64,000 nt of DNA from Fibrobacter succinogenes (GTDB lineage Bacteria; Fibrobacterota; Fibrobacteria; Fibrobacterales; Fibrobacteraceae): positions 1-64,000 of the forward strand of contig CADAWC010000003.1 in NCBI GenBank assembly GCA_902791475.1. Direction: 5' to 3'. Positions 36,181 to 44,606 of this stretch are shown here, in pieces. The position numbers and the translations under genes were made by a program. Position 1 is the stretch's first letter. Each line of letters begins with the position of its first letter. The notes below the pieces were generated by a model. The model was not told the origin of the DNA. It saw only the letters and a list, made by a program, of their open reading frames with translations, and searched no databases.

Positions 36181-37137
36181 CTAAAACACAAAACTGAGAC
36201 CAATACCAATTGCACCAGCAATAGCAACACCAATACCAACACCACGAAGCGTCTGACCCGTTTTTGCATCATCCAAATCCCGGTGCAAGTCGACGCTATT
36301 CCTTTCAGCAGCATCCTTAGCCTTGCTGTTCCCAACCACAGCGAGTACAACGCCAGTCACCGTTACCGCAGCACCAATGCCAAGTACAACCCAACGAGGC
36401 CCGCTCTTTTTAGCAACGTTTTCAGCAGAAGCATTTTCAGCAGAATCGCCACCTACATTTGCAGGGATGCTCTCGCCCACTTGCGGTGTTGTTTTACCAT
36501 CCACTTCATTATAGGCATCATTTGCAAGCACACGCACCGAATCAGATGCTTTAGGATTCACAATAGGCATTTCAGTTTTTTGTTCATCAGCAACGTTTTC
36601 TGCAGGAACCGGAGCCATCTCATTAACTTCAGCAACAACGGGTTCGGATACTGGTTGAGTCATATTTTTCACAACGCCAAAAAATTCAGCCGACTTTTCG
36701 CGAACAAGAGCTAGGAGATCCTTCACGTCAGATCCTTGACCGTTGAAACTTGCGATGAGCTTATTTCCCGCCGTTTCGTAAAGTTCCGCAGACAGAGTCA
36801 AGTCGCCACCAAAGCTACCCACACGTGCTTGGCAAACGTAATCCGCAGCGATGTTCTTGCCTGTTTCAACAAGGCAACTGCCTTCGCAATCTTCAATTGC
36901 TTTCCCTGGAGGGAGCATCTGCATAATGTTTTCGCGGGTCATAATCGTGTAGTTTTGCGTCGCAGGCAATTGCGTCACAGCTTCTTCACGCAAAACATTC
37001 GTAAGATATTGACGGTCGGTAAGAGAAACAATTTCCCTTGCATTACCATCAGCTCCCGTTTCCAAAACGGCCACATACGCCGCGAAAATGTCTGTTGAAA
37101 GCAATAAAATCAACAAAGAAATCAATAGATTTTTCAT
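36181..37137 (-). CDS. Hypothetical exported protein with C-terminal membrane hairpin
   Basis: This 318-residue protein has a signal peptide ending at about residue 19. Residues 20-150 form a compact alpha/beta domain (REEAVTQLPATQNYTIMTREN, LTLSAELYETAGNKLIASFNG) of the kind seen in exported proteins that assemble a value from the environment, like TolB/FlgT-type N-domains; this is only a resemblance. An acidic linker covers about 160-240. Two hydrophobic segments lie at about 250-268 and 298-318, separated by a charged helix. It sits nine bases upstream of the fibro-slime lipoprotein. No function is assigned. Confidence 0.6.
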   Translation of the reverse strand: MKNLLISLLILLLSTDIFAAYVAVLETGADGNAREIVSLTDRQYLTNVLREEAVTQLPATQNYTIMTRENIMQMLPPGKAIEDCEGSCLVETGKNIAADYVCQARVGSFGGDLTLSAELYETAGNKLIASFNGQGSDVKDLLALVREKSAEFFGVVKNMTQPVSEPVVAEVNEMAPVPAENVADEQKTEMPIVNPKASDSVRVLANDAYNEVDGKTTPQVGESIPANVGGDSAENASAENVAKKSGPRWVVLGIGAAVTVTGVVLAVVGNSKAKDAAERNSVDLHRDLDDAKTGQTLRGVGIGVAIAGAIGIGLSFVF

Positions 37138-37289
37138 AATTTCAAATATAATTTTTGTAAAAAGAAATTTCCAACATTCTTGCTAACGGTTGATTGCAAA
37201 ATTTAGTGTTTTTCCGTTTTTCGTGATTTTCGTTTGTAGATTTACCACAAACCGCAAAAACTGCAAAATGTCAAGAAAAATACGAATCA

Positions 37290-37318
37290 TTGACATCTGA
37301 TTTTGCAAAACTTATTTT
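37290..37318 (+). promoter_or_regulatory. Candidate sigma70-type promoter for the Panacea gene
   Basis: TTGACA at 37290-37295 and TATTTT at 37313-37318 with a 17-base spacer, 21 bases before the start codon. Ribosome site AAAGG follows. Confidence 0.55.
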
Positions 37319-37338
37319 TAGAGGCAAAAGGCACATAA

Positions 37339-37776
37339 ATGGCATACAAGGCGTTACAAATAGCTCAATTGCTTTTATCAAAAGCTGCAGAAGGAAATCA
37401 AGAATTGATGTCCAATCTCAAGCTGCAAAAAATGCTTTACTACGAGCAGGGTTTCCATTTGGCCGCATTTGACACTCCTTTATTTGACGAAAATATCGAA
37501 GCATGGATGTTCGGTCCTGTAGTTCCTGAAGTCTATGAAAAATATGCAAAATATGATGCAAAGGGAATTGAACCACCTACCCAAATAGACATCAAACTAA
37601 ACGAAGAAGAAACAACTTTGTTCAACAACGTCTTTGATGTTTACAACCAGTATTCAGCCGTAAAACTAGTGGAAATGACACATAGCGAGCCGCCATGGAA
37701 TTCAGTATCTCCAGGCAAAGGCAACATTATCAGCCAAGAATCAATGAAGAAATTCTTCTTAACAAGACTCGCCTAA
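37339..37776 (+). CDS. Panacea (SocA-like, DUF4065) antitoxin domain protein
   Basis: This 145-residue cytoplasmic protein matches the Panacea domain used by many toxin-antitoxin pairs: LKLQKMLYYEQGFHLA near 28-43 and EAWMFGPVVPEVYEKYAKY near 55-73 are the core motifs, and THSEPPWNSVSPG near the end is the typical Panacea tail. It should neutralise a partner encoded next to it. The partner, in overlapping or immediately following sequence, is frameshifted. AAAGGCACATAA precedes the ATG. Confidence 0.85.
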   Translation: MAYKALQIAQLLLSKAAEGNQELMSNLKLQKMLYYEQGFHLAAFDTPLFDENIEAWMFGPVVPEVYEKYAKYDAKGIEPPTQIDIKLNEEETTLFNNVFDVYNQYSAVKLVEMTHSEPPWNSVSPGKGNIISQESMKKFFLTRLA

Positions 37777-38109
37777 AAGAAAAGACACATAAATTCAAAA
37801 TTATTCCGCCAATACAAGGCGTCGCAAGTGTTTCTAGAACAGCTGTATCCAGCAACGACGTTCTTTTTTCATTCAAATATTTGGTTGAAGAATCATACAA
37901 CAAGTGCTGCAACTCAAAATTTTTTACCGATTTACTTGGACGTTTCAAAAATTATTCGACAATAGGTTGGCAAGGAATCCGCGCTTCAGGGCGATTTGCA
38001 CATTCTCCGTTCAAGCGGGGACAATCGCGTTTTAGTAGGATTACAGGAACAACAAGTATTTCACATTTTCTTCATAGAAGCCAGCTTCGGCGATATTAGC
38101 AATCACTGA
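37695..38109 (+). pseudogene. Decayed partner (probable toxin) of the Panacea antitoxin
   Basis: One frame carries KFKIIPPIQGVASVSRTAVS, LFSFKYLVEESY and FFTDLLGRFKNYSTIGWQGI up to about 37980. Another frame then carries ALQGDLHILRSSGDNRVLVG and ends FIEASFGDISNH at 38109. The two halves read as one protein with a frameshift, and probably a deletion, near 37960-37985. The normal start is unclear: an ATG at 37695 would overlap the Panacea gene by 82 bases. The partner role rests on gene position and its conserved look; the fold is not recognised. Confidence 0.55.
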
Positions 38110-38139
38110 AAACTAGAGGCTTCCTGCGAAATCTTAAAG

Positions 38140-38757
38140 CTAGTCCTTTAAACAACGGACAGAAAACACATCGCGTCTGGAGGAGTAGTCCCAACCAGCA
38201 CCATCTGAAAAATGACTTAAAAAGATATCATACGAATCTGGGTCAGTGCGTTCATATTTAGTAGCGCTCCAGAATTCCGCAAATTCTCCTTCACGCTCAT
38301 ATTTTCCCCTGCCAATCCCAAAACCAGCAGGCAAAGCCGAGAACAAGAATGCATCCGTACCGTTGCCATCCTTAACCCAGCCATTTGTGGCCTTTAGCAT
38401 TTTACCCGCAATATTTTTTCCGCCAACGGCATCAATCAAAACTTGAAACTCATCCAATGTCGGCAAATGCCAACCCGTAGGACAAGATTCCATCGCAGCA
38501 GCCCAAGTGTACAAGCGACCATACTTGGAACAATTTGCCGGATCATCGCCATAGCAATAGCTATTTTCCGTTTCGTAGTTCAGGTTCTGCGCCATCCATG
38601 TCTGCGAGCCGATAGTTACAGTTTTGTAGGTCTGACCATCGCGAGAGTCCGTTATAAGCCCGATTCGTTCGTCATCCGAATCATTTGCCGAAGTTGACGA
38701 ATCGCCGCCGCAAGCGAGAAAGAATAACGAGAGCAAAAAAGAAATAAGCAATTTCAT
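38140..38757 (-). CDS. FISUMP-domain lipoprotein, single module
   Basis: This 205-residue lipoprotein has a lipobox (FFLAC) at about residue 16, a short Ser-rich spacer and one complete FISUMP module (TIGR02145): DSRDGQTYKTVTIGSQTWMA, NLNYETENSYCYGDDPANCS, YGRLYTWAAAMESCPTGWHL and the terminal SVRCLKD. Cysteine spacing is complete. The family is a large paralogous group of Fibrobacter surface proteins with no proven function. It may be a template for the damaged FISUMP gene nearby, with which it shares long near-identical stretches. Confidence 0.85.
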   Translation of the reverse strand: MKLLISFLLSLFFLACGGDSSTSANDSDDERIGLITDSRDGQTYKTVTIGSQTWMAQNLNYETENSYCYGDDPANCSKYGRLYTWAAAMESCPTGWHLPTLDEFQVLIDAVGGKNIAGKMLKATNGWVKDGNGTDAFLFSALPAGFGIGRGKYEREGEFAEFWSATKYERTDPDSYDIFLSHFSDGAGWDYSSRRDVFSVRCLKD

Positions 38758-38875
38758 GACAGACGCCTTTCAACAAACATTTTAGAATGATTTTCTTTAT
38801 TACAAAGATAGCCTTTTCGCACTAGGAAACCTCTAAAATTTGCTTTGAACAATCATATTAATTATCTTTTAAACG

Positions 38876-41305
38876 ATGCTTGATTACATTTCGATTCGCG
38901 GTTGCAGACTCCATAATTTAAAAAATGTCAACGCCCAGTTTCCGCTGGGGAAAATTACGGTTGTGTGCGGGCCGTCAGGTTGTGGAAAATCGACACTCGT
39001 GATGGACACGCTCCATGGCGAAAGCAAGCGGCGTTACCTTGAGACGCTCTCGCCTTTTGCTGCGGATTTACTCGGAGGCAAGCGAACAATTCCGATCGAC
39101 AGTGCCGAAGGACTTCCGGCGAGTTTAGCGATTGCCGCCACGCGTGGAGAAGCACCCGCAAAAGCATCTGCGCTTTCGATTGCCGAATGTGACAATGCTC
39201 TGCGAACATTATTCGCTGCGTTTGCAAAGCCCGCCTGCCCGATTTGCGGTGCTCCGATGGTAAGCCAGAGCCGCGAAGAGATTATCCGCGAAATTGCGGG
39301 AATGCCCGTTGGGACAAAGCTACAGTTTTTGGCGAAAATCGAAACGGAGAAGGAGATTCCCGGTCAAGCCGGGAATGACAAAAAGAAAGCGCAGAGTAAG
39401 AGTCGCACGACGTTGGATAAGCTTTCGGCGGTGTTTTTGGCGCAAGGTTTTACACGCGCGATTGCCGATGGTACCATGTATTCGCTTGCAGACTTGCTCC
39501 CTGGAGAAAAGGTCTTGACACCCAAGGAATTTTTCATCATCGTCGATAGAATTATCGTCCGCGAAAACACACGCACACGAATCGCAGAAGCCGTTGACGG
39601 AACGCTAAAGCTCACGCACTCTGCAATTACGCTTGACATTGCAGGCGAGCGCAAATTTTACAGCACAAAGCCGTGCTGCCCGAATGCAAACGATAAACAG
39701 CACCAAACAAGCGACATACGAGAAGCTATTGCGAGCCTAGATGCGCGTGCTTTCTCGCCATACAGCCGCACCAGTGTCTGCGAATATTGCGACGGCACTG
39801 GACTTTTGGAAGCCCCGGAAAGCAACGAGGACGAAAACGCAAAATGCTCGCACTGTCACGGGCTCCGCCTCAAGAAAACATACTTGAACGCGACTGTAGA
39901 CGATGTCAGTTACAAGCAAATTCTCACGACGGAATTTGCAGATTTACCAGAACTTCTGCACAAAATTTTCGATAACAAAATCGGGCAAAATTTAAAAGCG
40001 ACATTCAATTCGCTCCTCGACCGTATTGAAGCAATCAACGATTTGGGCATTGACTACCTCACGCCAGGACGAGCGGGACAAACGCTTTCGGGCGGCGAAT
40101 TGCAAAGGCTCAAGCTCGCAAGCCTCAGCACAGGGCACTTGAACGGACTTTTGATAGCGCTTGACGAACCCGCCAGCGGTCTCCATGCCAGCGATGTCAC
40201 GGCTCTTTGGAAAGTTCTCGAGAAAATTCGCAAGCGTGGCAACACGCTCGTACTCATTGAGCACAATCCGCAAATCATCAAGCGAGCCGATTATATTATT
40301 GAAATGGGTCCTGGCGCAGGTGAAAAAGGTGGCGAAATTTTATTCCAAGGCACTCGTGACGAAGTACTTGAGAATCCGGAATCGCCCACGGGAATGTGGA
40401 TTAGGAAATTAGACGAGAGAGGAGATTCCCGCTCGGCGGCAATCCAAAACACCAAAGAAAGCGCAGCAATCCTCGTCAAGAACTTCGCGAAGTTCGACAT
40501 GGCGCCGGTGAACGCCGCCTTCCCCATCAACAAATTCAGCGTGATTACAGGCCAAAGCGGCAGCGGAAAATCGACACTCCTTTTTGAAAATATAGCCAAA
40601 CGCGCCAAAGCTGAAGAATTCAAAAAACTCGGCATCGACGCTCTTTCGATTCTCACAACCGGAGATTTTCACGGGAGCAAACGCAGCACCGTCTTGAGCG
40701 CTATCGGCCTCACCACACTATTACGCGACTTGTTCGCCAAACTTCCCGAAAGCAAAGTACGTGGCTACACCGCCTCCAAATTCAGCATGCACGCCCCCGG
40801 CGGTCGCTGCGAAAATTGCAAAGGCGAAGGAGTCATCTACGATCCGCTCGGCTACGAAGAATCCGAATGCCCCGTTTGCCTCGGCAAGCGATTCCGCGAC
40901 GAAGTCTTGGAAGTTCGCTTCAAGTCGCTCTCCATTGCAGACATCTTGGACATGGAAATCGGTAGTGCATACAAGCTATTCACGAACATGAAGCCGTTCG
41001 CCGAAAAACTGAAACCGCTTGTAGACACAGGCCTTGACTACTTGAAACTCGGTCAAACGACAGCACACCTCTCCGGTGGCGAACGCGCTCGACTCCGCCT
41101 CTCCATTACACTCGCGCGAGCCAAAGCGCCGAACACGCTATTTCTCTTTGACGAACCCGCCCGCGGTCTCCATCAAAAGGATATTCAGCAATTGCTCGGC
41201 CTCATTCACGGACTTTGCAATGCCGGCCACACTGTCATTGCTATTGAACATGCGCAAGACTTCGTCGACGCCGCGGATTACGTGGTGGAACTGAAGCGGA
41301 AATAA
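38876..41305 (+). CDS. UvrA-like ABC ATPase, short paralogue
   Basis: This 809-residue twin-ABC protein is related to the damage-recognition subunit of nucleotide excision repair. The first cassette has GPSGCGKST, LSGGELQRL and DEPASGLH; the second has GQSGSGKST, LSGGERARL and DEPARGLHQKD. Three Cys pairs/clusters are visible (CPICG; CEYCDGTG with CSHCHG; CENCKGEG with CPVCLG). It is about 130 residues shorter than canonical UvrA (about 940), so it is more likely a UvrA2-type paralogue than the housekeeping protein. A REP-like palindrome is inserted in frame at 39352-39380, encoding EIPGQAGND. A second, degraded one may lie near 40421. Confidence 0.85.
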   Translation: MLDYISIRGCRLHNLKNVNAQFPLGKITVVCGPSGCGKSTLVMDTLHGESKRRYLETLSPFAADLLGGKRTIPIDSAEGLPASLAIAATRGEAPAKASALSIAECDNALRTLFAAFAKPACPICGAPMVSQSREEIIREIAGMPVGTKLQFLAKIETEKEIPGQAGNDKKKAQSKSRTTLDKLSAVFLAQGFTRAIADGTMYSLADLLPGEKVLTPKEFFIIVDRIIVRENTRTRIAEAVDGTLKLTHSAITLDIAGERKFYSTKPCCPNANDKQHQTSDIREAIASLDARAFSPYSRTSVCEYCDGTGLLEAPESNEDENAKCSHCHGLRLKKTYLNATVDDVSYKQILTTEFADLPELLHKIFDNKIGQNLKATFNSLLDRIEAINDLGIDYLTPGRAGQTLSGGELQRLKLASLSTGHLNGLLIALDEPASGLHASDVTALWKVLEKIRKRGNTLVLIEHNPQIIKRADYIIEMGPGAGEKGGEILFQGTRDEVLENPESPTGMWIRKLDERGDSRSAAIQNTKESAAILVKNFAKFDMAPVNAAFPINKFSVITGQSGSGKSTLLFENIAKRAKAEEFKKLGIDALSILTTGDFHGSKRSTVLSAIGLTTLLRDLFAKLPESKVRGYTASKFSMHAPGGRCENCKGEGVIYDPLGYEESECPVCLGKRFRDEVLEVRFKSLSIADILDMEIGSAYKLFTNMKPFAEKLKPLVDTGLDYLKLGQTTAHLSGGERARLRLSITLARAKAPNTLFLFDEPARGLHQKDIQQLLGLIHGLCNAGHTVIAIEHAQDFVDAADYVVELKRK
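39352..39380 (+). repeat. REP-like palindrome inside the UvrA-like gene
   Basis: GGAG, then ATTCCCGG/CCGGGAAT with a five-base loop, then GACA. Its length is compatible with the reading frame, and it is translated as EIPGQAGND in a variable region between the zinc segments. Confidence 0.8.
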
Positions 41306-41374
41306 AAAATTTTTCTTAACCTTCAAAAAAAATATATCTTAGATGTATTACGCAAGCCATTGTTTGGAGGATGC

Positions 41375-42403
41375 ATGAACATTCGCAAGTACTGGAAAAG
41401 GATTTTGTTTTCGGCCACAACTCTATTTTGGGCTAGTTGCGGTGGAGACAGCGAAAATTCACCCATCATTCCATACAACAACGGAAACGAAACGCCATCC
41501 AGCAGCTCCGCCAAGAATACAACAAACAGTTCAGTAAACAACATTGCTAGCAGTGCAGAAATCCAAAAAAACAGCTCTAGCGAAGCACCATCAAGCAATT
41601 CCGAAACTCTTTCCAGTAGTTCTATCGAGCAATCTTCCAGCAGTTTCAACGCAACACTTACACACAAACTCGCAAGCGACACAACAGTAAAGTGTTATGG
41701 AGAACAAATGGGATACCACAAACCCGATTGTTTTTTACCTGGGAACAACTCTTATAAAAATAAATCGACCATCGTATCCGATCTTAAAGACCTTCTGGAA
41801 AACAACAAGACAAGAACTCTAGAAGAACTTAACGCCCTCGAAGATTCATTAGAGGCAATACATGAATTTGAAGACGCACCCGTTTACGGAGTTTCTTATT
41901 GCGTCAGATACACATTCTTGATTCCCTACCATTGCTCAGATGGAAGCCAATACTCCGTTCACATGCCCGTTGACAATCCAACAATTGTGGAACACAATAC
42001 TCTCCCTGCAGACGAATACATGCAAGAAGACAACACCATATATTCATGGAAAGAATACAAAGAAAAATTTCTCAGTTCTAGCAGTGAATCGTCCAGTAGT
42101 TCAACTGTTCCCTCACCTCTCTGCACAAAAAACGATTTTGCCAACATTTTTGATATACAAGAGGCTTTCAATAAAATAATAACAGACCTTACAGATAGCA
42201 CCATAAGCACCTTAAGTGAAGAAGAGCTTAAAGCGAAAAAGAACTGTCTAAACAAAATCTGGCCATTGGAACAACGCAGTTCTATCGCCACCAAACAAAT
42301 TTGCGACGGTGACACAACTGTGAATCCGCGTTATCAGGCAAAGCTCGATTCCAACACAAAATATATTCAAAAGCAAATTGACGAATGTATGAAAGAGGAA
42401 TAG
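41375..42403 (+). CDS. Hypothetical lipoprotein with Ser-rich linker
   Basis: This 342-residue lipoprotein starts at the ATG at 41375, set by GGAGG and by the lipobox (FWASC) that follows the signal peptide. A Ser/Asn linker covers about residues 30-90. The remaining domain has paired cysteines (KCYGEQMGYHKPDCF, CVRYTFLIPYHC) and is interrupted by a second short Ser stretch, followed by a helical C-terminal part with three Cys. No family is recognised. It ends three bases before the chitinase start and is probably co-transcribed with it. Confidence 0.6.
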   Translation: MNIRKYWKRILFSATTLFWASCGGDSENSPIIPYNNGNETPSSSSAKNTTNSSVNNIASSAEIQKNSSSEAPSSNSETLSSSSIEQSSSSFNATLTHKLASDTTVKCYGEQMGYHKPDCFLPGNNSYKNKSTIVSDLKDLLENNKTRTLEELNALEDSLEAIHEFEDAPVYGVSYCVRYTFLIPYHCSDGSQYSVHMPVDNPTIVEHNTLPADEYMQEDNTIYSWKEYKEKFLSSSSESSSSSTVPSPLCTKNDFANIFDIQEAFNKIITDLTDSTISTLSEEELKAKKNCLNKIWPLEQRSSIATKQICDGDTTVNPRYQAKLDSNTKYIQKQIDECMKEE

Positions 42404-42406
42404 CAC

Positions 42407-43636
42407 ATGAAAAAGTTTGCACTCTCAATTTTTGTATTCGCGGCATTCTGCTCCGCATACGCCGCCCCACTGTTTATCGGTTACTATCCCGATTGGGGGA
42501 AATGGCACAAGCCCGCCTACACTGTAGATAAAGTTCCGTACAACAAATTAACACACGTGTTGTGGAGTTTCATCACGCCAAATACGGATGGCTCATTGCG
42601 TGGCGATGCCGCAGAAGACCCAAGCGCACTCGACAAAATGGTAACGCTCGCCCATGCAGCCGGCACAAAAGTCATCGTCTCGCTCGGCGGTGGCGGACAA
42701 AGCGAAAATTTTGTACCCGTTGCCTCAAACGATGCGCTCCGTCAAAAATTCGTCGCAAACCTCGTCAAATACGTCGCTGACCACAATCTCGACGGGCTTG
42801 ACATGGACTGGGAATGGGAATACAATCCCGTCCCCGAGGCAGACACTATCGCCTACAGCAAATTGCTCACAGAGCTACGCGAAGCCCTCCCCAAAGACAA
42901 AAGCCTTTCGGCAGCACTTCCCTGCTCGCCCTATTACGGAAAATGGTTCACAGCCGAAGTTCTCGTTAAAAATTTGGACTGGTTCGGATTCATGACCTAC
43001 GACATGACCGGCGACTGGGATGACAAAGCTATGTTCGATTCACCACTATACCCGCACGAAGGTTATACCACCTGGTCGTGGGAAGAAACACGCGACTACT
43101 GGAAAAAGCGCGGCGTCCCGACAGAAAAGATGGTCTTCGGAATTCCGTCATTCGGGTTTCAATTTCAAGGAGCAACAGGACCGGGCTCCGACTTTACCAA
43201 AGGTACCGCCAAGCAAATCGCATACAAAGATATCGTCACAAACACCGACTGGAAATACTTCTATGACAGCGTCGCTGTAGAGCCCTACGGCGTATCTTCA
43301 ACCGGATACGTGACCTTCGAAGACCCGCATTCTTCAGCCGTCAAATCGCGATGGGTCAAAGAAAACGGTTACGCAGGCATCATGGTCTGGGAAGTTTCTC
43401 ACGACTACATCGAAGGCGTCGGGAATCCGATTCTCGATAGCATTGCTGTTGTATTGCACGAAGAAACGACAGGAATCCGCGACATTCACAAGAAGCGCGC
43501 GACGAGCTCCCGGCTAGACGCATCGCAAAATCCGAATGCGCAAACAAAGCGCGTAGATGCACTCGGGAAAAGCGTACAAAACAAAGGCCGCGAAAGTCGC
43601 CTAAAGAACAAGTTTATTTTTAGAGTGGAACCGTAA
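42407..43636 (+). CDS. GH18 chitinase-like glycoside hydrolase
   Basis: This 409-residue secreted enzyme has a signal peptide (about 1-19) and a GH18 barrel. The catalytic DxxDxDxE motif is intact as DGLDMDWEW (Asp129, Asp132, Asp134, Glu136). SLGGGGQSENF near 92-102 and FMTYDMTGDWD are the other family blocks. A C-terminal Arg/Lys-rich tail of about 45 residues ends FIFRVEP, as in other exported enzymes of this organism. Chitin, or GlcNAc chains of fungi or peptidoglycan, are the likely substrates. Confidence 0.92.
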   Translation: MKKFALSIFVFAAFCSAYAAPLFIGYYPDWGKWHKPAYTVDKVPYNKLTHVLWSFITPNTDGSLRGDAAEDPSALDKMVTLAHAAGTKVIVSLGGGGQSENFVPVASNDALRQKFVANLVKYVADHNLDGLDMDWEWEYNPVPEADTIAYSKLLTELREALPKDKSLSAALPCSPYYGKWFTAEVLVKNLDWFGFMTYDMTGDWDDKAMFDSPLYPHEGYTTWSWEETRDYWKKRGVPTEKMVFGIPSFGFQFQGATGPGSDFTKGTAKQIAYKDIVTNTDWKYFYDSVAVEPYGVSSTGYVTFEDPHSSAVKSRWVKENGYAGIMVWEVSHDYIEGVGNPILDSIAVVLHEETTGIRDIHKKRATSSRLDASQNPNAQTKRVDALGKSVQNKGRESRLKNKFIFRVEP

Positions 43637-43650
43637 ATAAACCTTTCCCC

Positions 43651-43679
43651 TTGCCAAACATCTCTTACTTTAGTATAAT
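43651..43679 (+). promoter_or_regulatory. Promoter of the Fur-family regulator
   Basis: TTGCCA at 43651-43656 and a consensus TATAAT at 43674-43679 with exactly 17 bases between them. The start codon follows at 43711. Confidence 0.75.
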
Positions 43680-43699
43680 TTGATAACAGTTATCAAATT
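43677..43699. promoter_or_regulatory. Fur/Zur-type operator, perfect 23-base palindrome
   Basis: AATTTGATAAC, a central A, and GTTATCAAATT pair perfectly. The site overlaps the -10 box and the expected transcription start, so bound regulator would block its own promoter. The TGATAAC core resembles Fur-family boxes; Zur is inferred from the CobW remnant downstream. Confidence 0.75.
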
Positions 43700-43710
43700 C
43701 AGAGATAAGC

Positions 43711-44127
43711 ATGGGCGTTATTAAATACAAAACAAAACAGCAGGAACTGCTCCTATCTTGCTTTAAAGCGATGCAAGGCCGCCATTTCACAGCAGAAGAT
43801 GTGTCGGCTTATTTCCAGAAGCAGAACATTTCTATCGGCATTGCAACTATCTATCGCCAGATTGAAAAGTTTGTGGCGATGGGCGTTGTTCAAAAGTATT
43901 TCCTTGGTGAACAAAATGCCGCCTGCTTCCAATACATGGGCGAAGAATGCCACAAAGAAGTTTCGCATTTTCACCTGAAGTGCGAAAAATGCGGCACGCT
44001 CATCCATCTCGAATGTCACGATCTTGAACAGCTGAGTTCGCACCTGATGGCAGAACACGGTTTTGCACTTGATCCATTCCGCACTGTTTTTTACGGACTT
44101 TGTGAGAACTGCCGCCTAGCGAGCTAA
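43711..44127 (+). CDS. Fur-family metal-responsive regulator (Zur-like)
   Basis: This 138-residue repressor has the N-terminal winged helix (residues 8-70, recognition segment ISIGIATIYRQIEKF), a metal-site HFH (86-88) and two structural-zinc CxxC pairs (91/94 and 131/134). This is the Fur/Zur/PerR plan. The metal cannot be read directly; zinc is suggested by the remnant of a CobW-type protein just downstream. A perfect palindrome over its -10 box points to autoregulation. Confidence 0.85.
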   Translation: MGVIKYKTKQQELLLSCFKAMQGRHFTAEDVSAYFQKQNISIGIATIYRQIEKFVAMGVVQKYFLGEQNAACFQYMGEECHKEVSHFHLKCEKCGTLIHLECHDLEQLSSHLMAEHGFALDPFRTVFYGLCENCRLAS

Positions 44128-44194
44128 CAACTTACTATGATCAAATTGATTCCTCTTCGGCCATCCCCAAAAGGCAACAGCAACATTAACCCAG

Positions 44195-44513
44195 CCAGGT
44201 CGCAAGAACAATGGTTGCGTAGACGAATACGGAATCACATCATTCGTTTTCGAAGCTAGACGCCAGCAAGGACGTGCAGCTATTCGAGCAGGCAGGTCGT
44301 AATTCCTCGATTTTGCCCGTTTCGTATTGGATTGATGCATTGAGCGAAGATGTAAAGCAATCGTACATTGACGACAATCCAGAAATAAAAGAAAACTGGG
44401 ACACTCAATTTGGCGACCGCGAAAACCAGGTTGTGTTCATCGGCAAAGGCTACAACAAGGACGACATCATTGTCGAGCTTGAAAAATGCCTTGACGAAAG
44501 AGCGTATGCTTAA
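44195..44513 (+). pseudogene. Remnant of a CobW/YjiA-type GTPase (C-terminal part)
   Basis: Only pieces of the CobW C-terminal domain survive. DEYGITSFVFEARR is read in one frame at about 44220-44262. Then QAGRNSSILPVSYWIDALSE through NWDTQFGDRENQVVFIGKG and LEKCL follow in another frame up to 44513. The GDRxQxxVFIG block is the family signature. The GTPase domain with its P-loop is absent. Proteins of this family deliver zinc under Zur control in many bacteria, so the pair with the regulator upstream fits a former zinc operon. Confidence 0.6.
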
Positions 44514-44560
44514 CGGGTATCACAAAATATTTGTTTAACCGCAAAAAATCCGAAAAAAGT

Positions 44561-44590
44561 GCGACCAGACAATCACTGAGTCGCCTTTTT
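44561..44590 (+). terminator. Weak terminator after the CobW remnant
   Basis: GCGAC/GTCGC stem with a 14-base loop followed by CTTTTTG. The stem is short. Confidence 0.4.
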
Positions 44591-44606
44591 GTTTATATTC
44601 GTAATT

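Noticed and set aside
32925..37205. The 13-base word GGTTGATTGCAAA near 32926 and again near 37187
   Set aside because: Only two copies, in AT-rich upstream regions, without further matching flanks; could be chance or a minor shared promoter piece.
44116..44340. Minus-strand frame of 74 codons after the Fur-family gene
   Set aside because: No features; the plus strand here holds CobW-family motifs.
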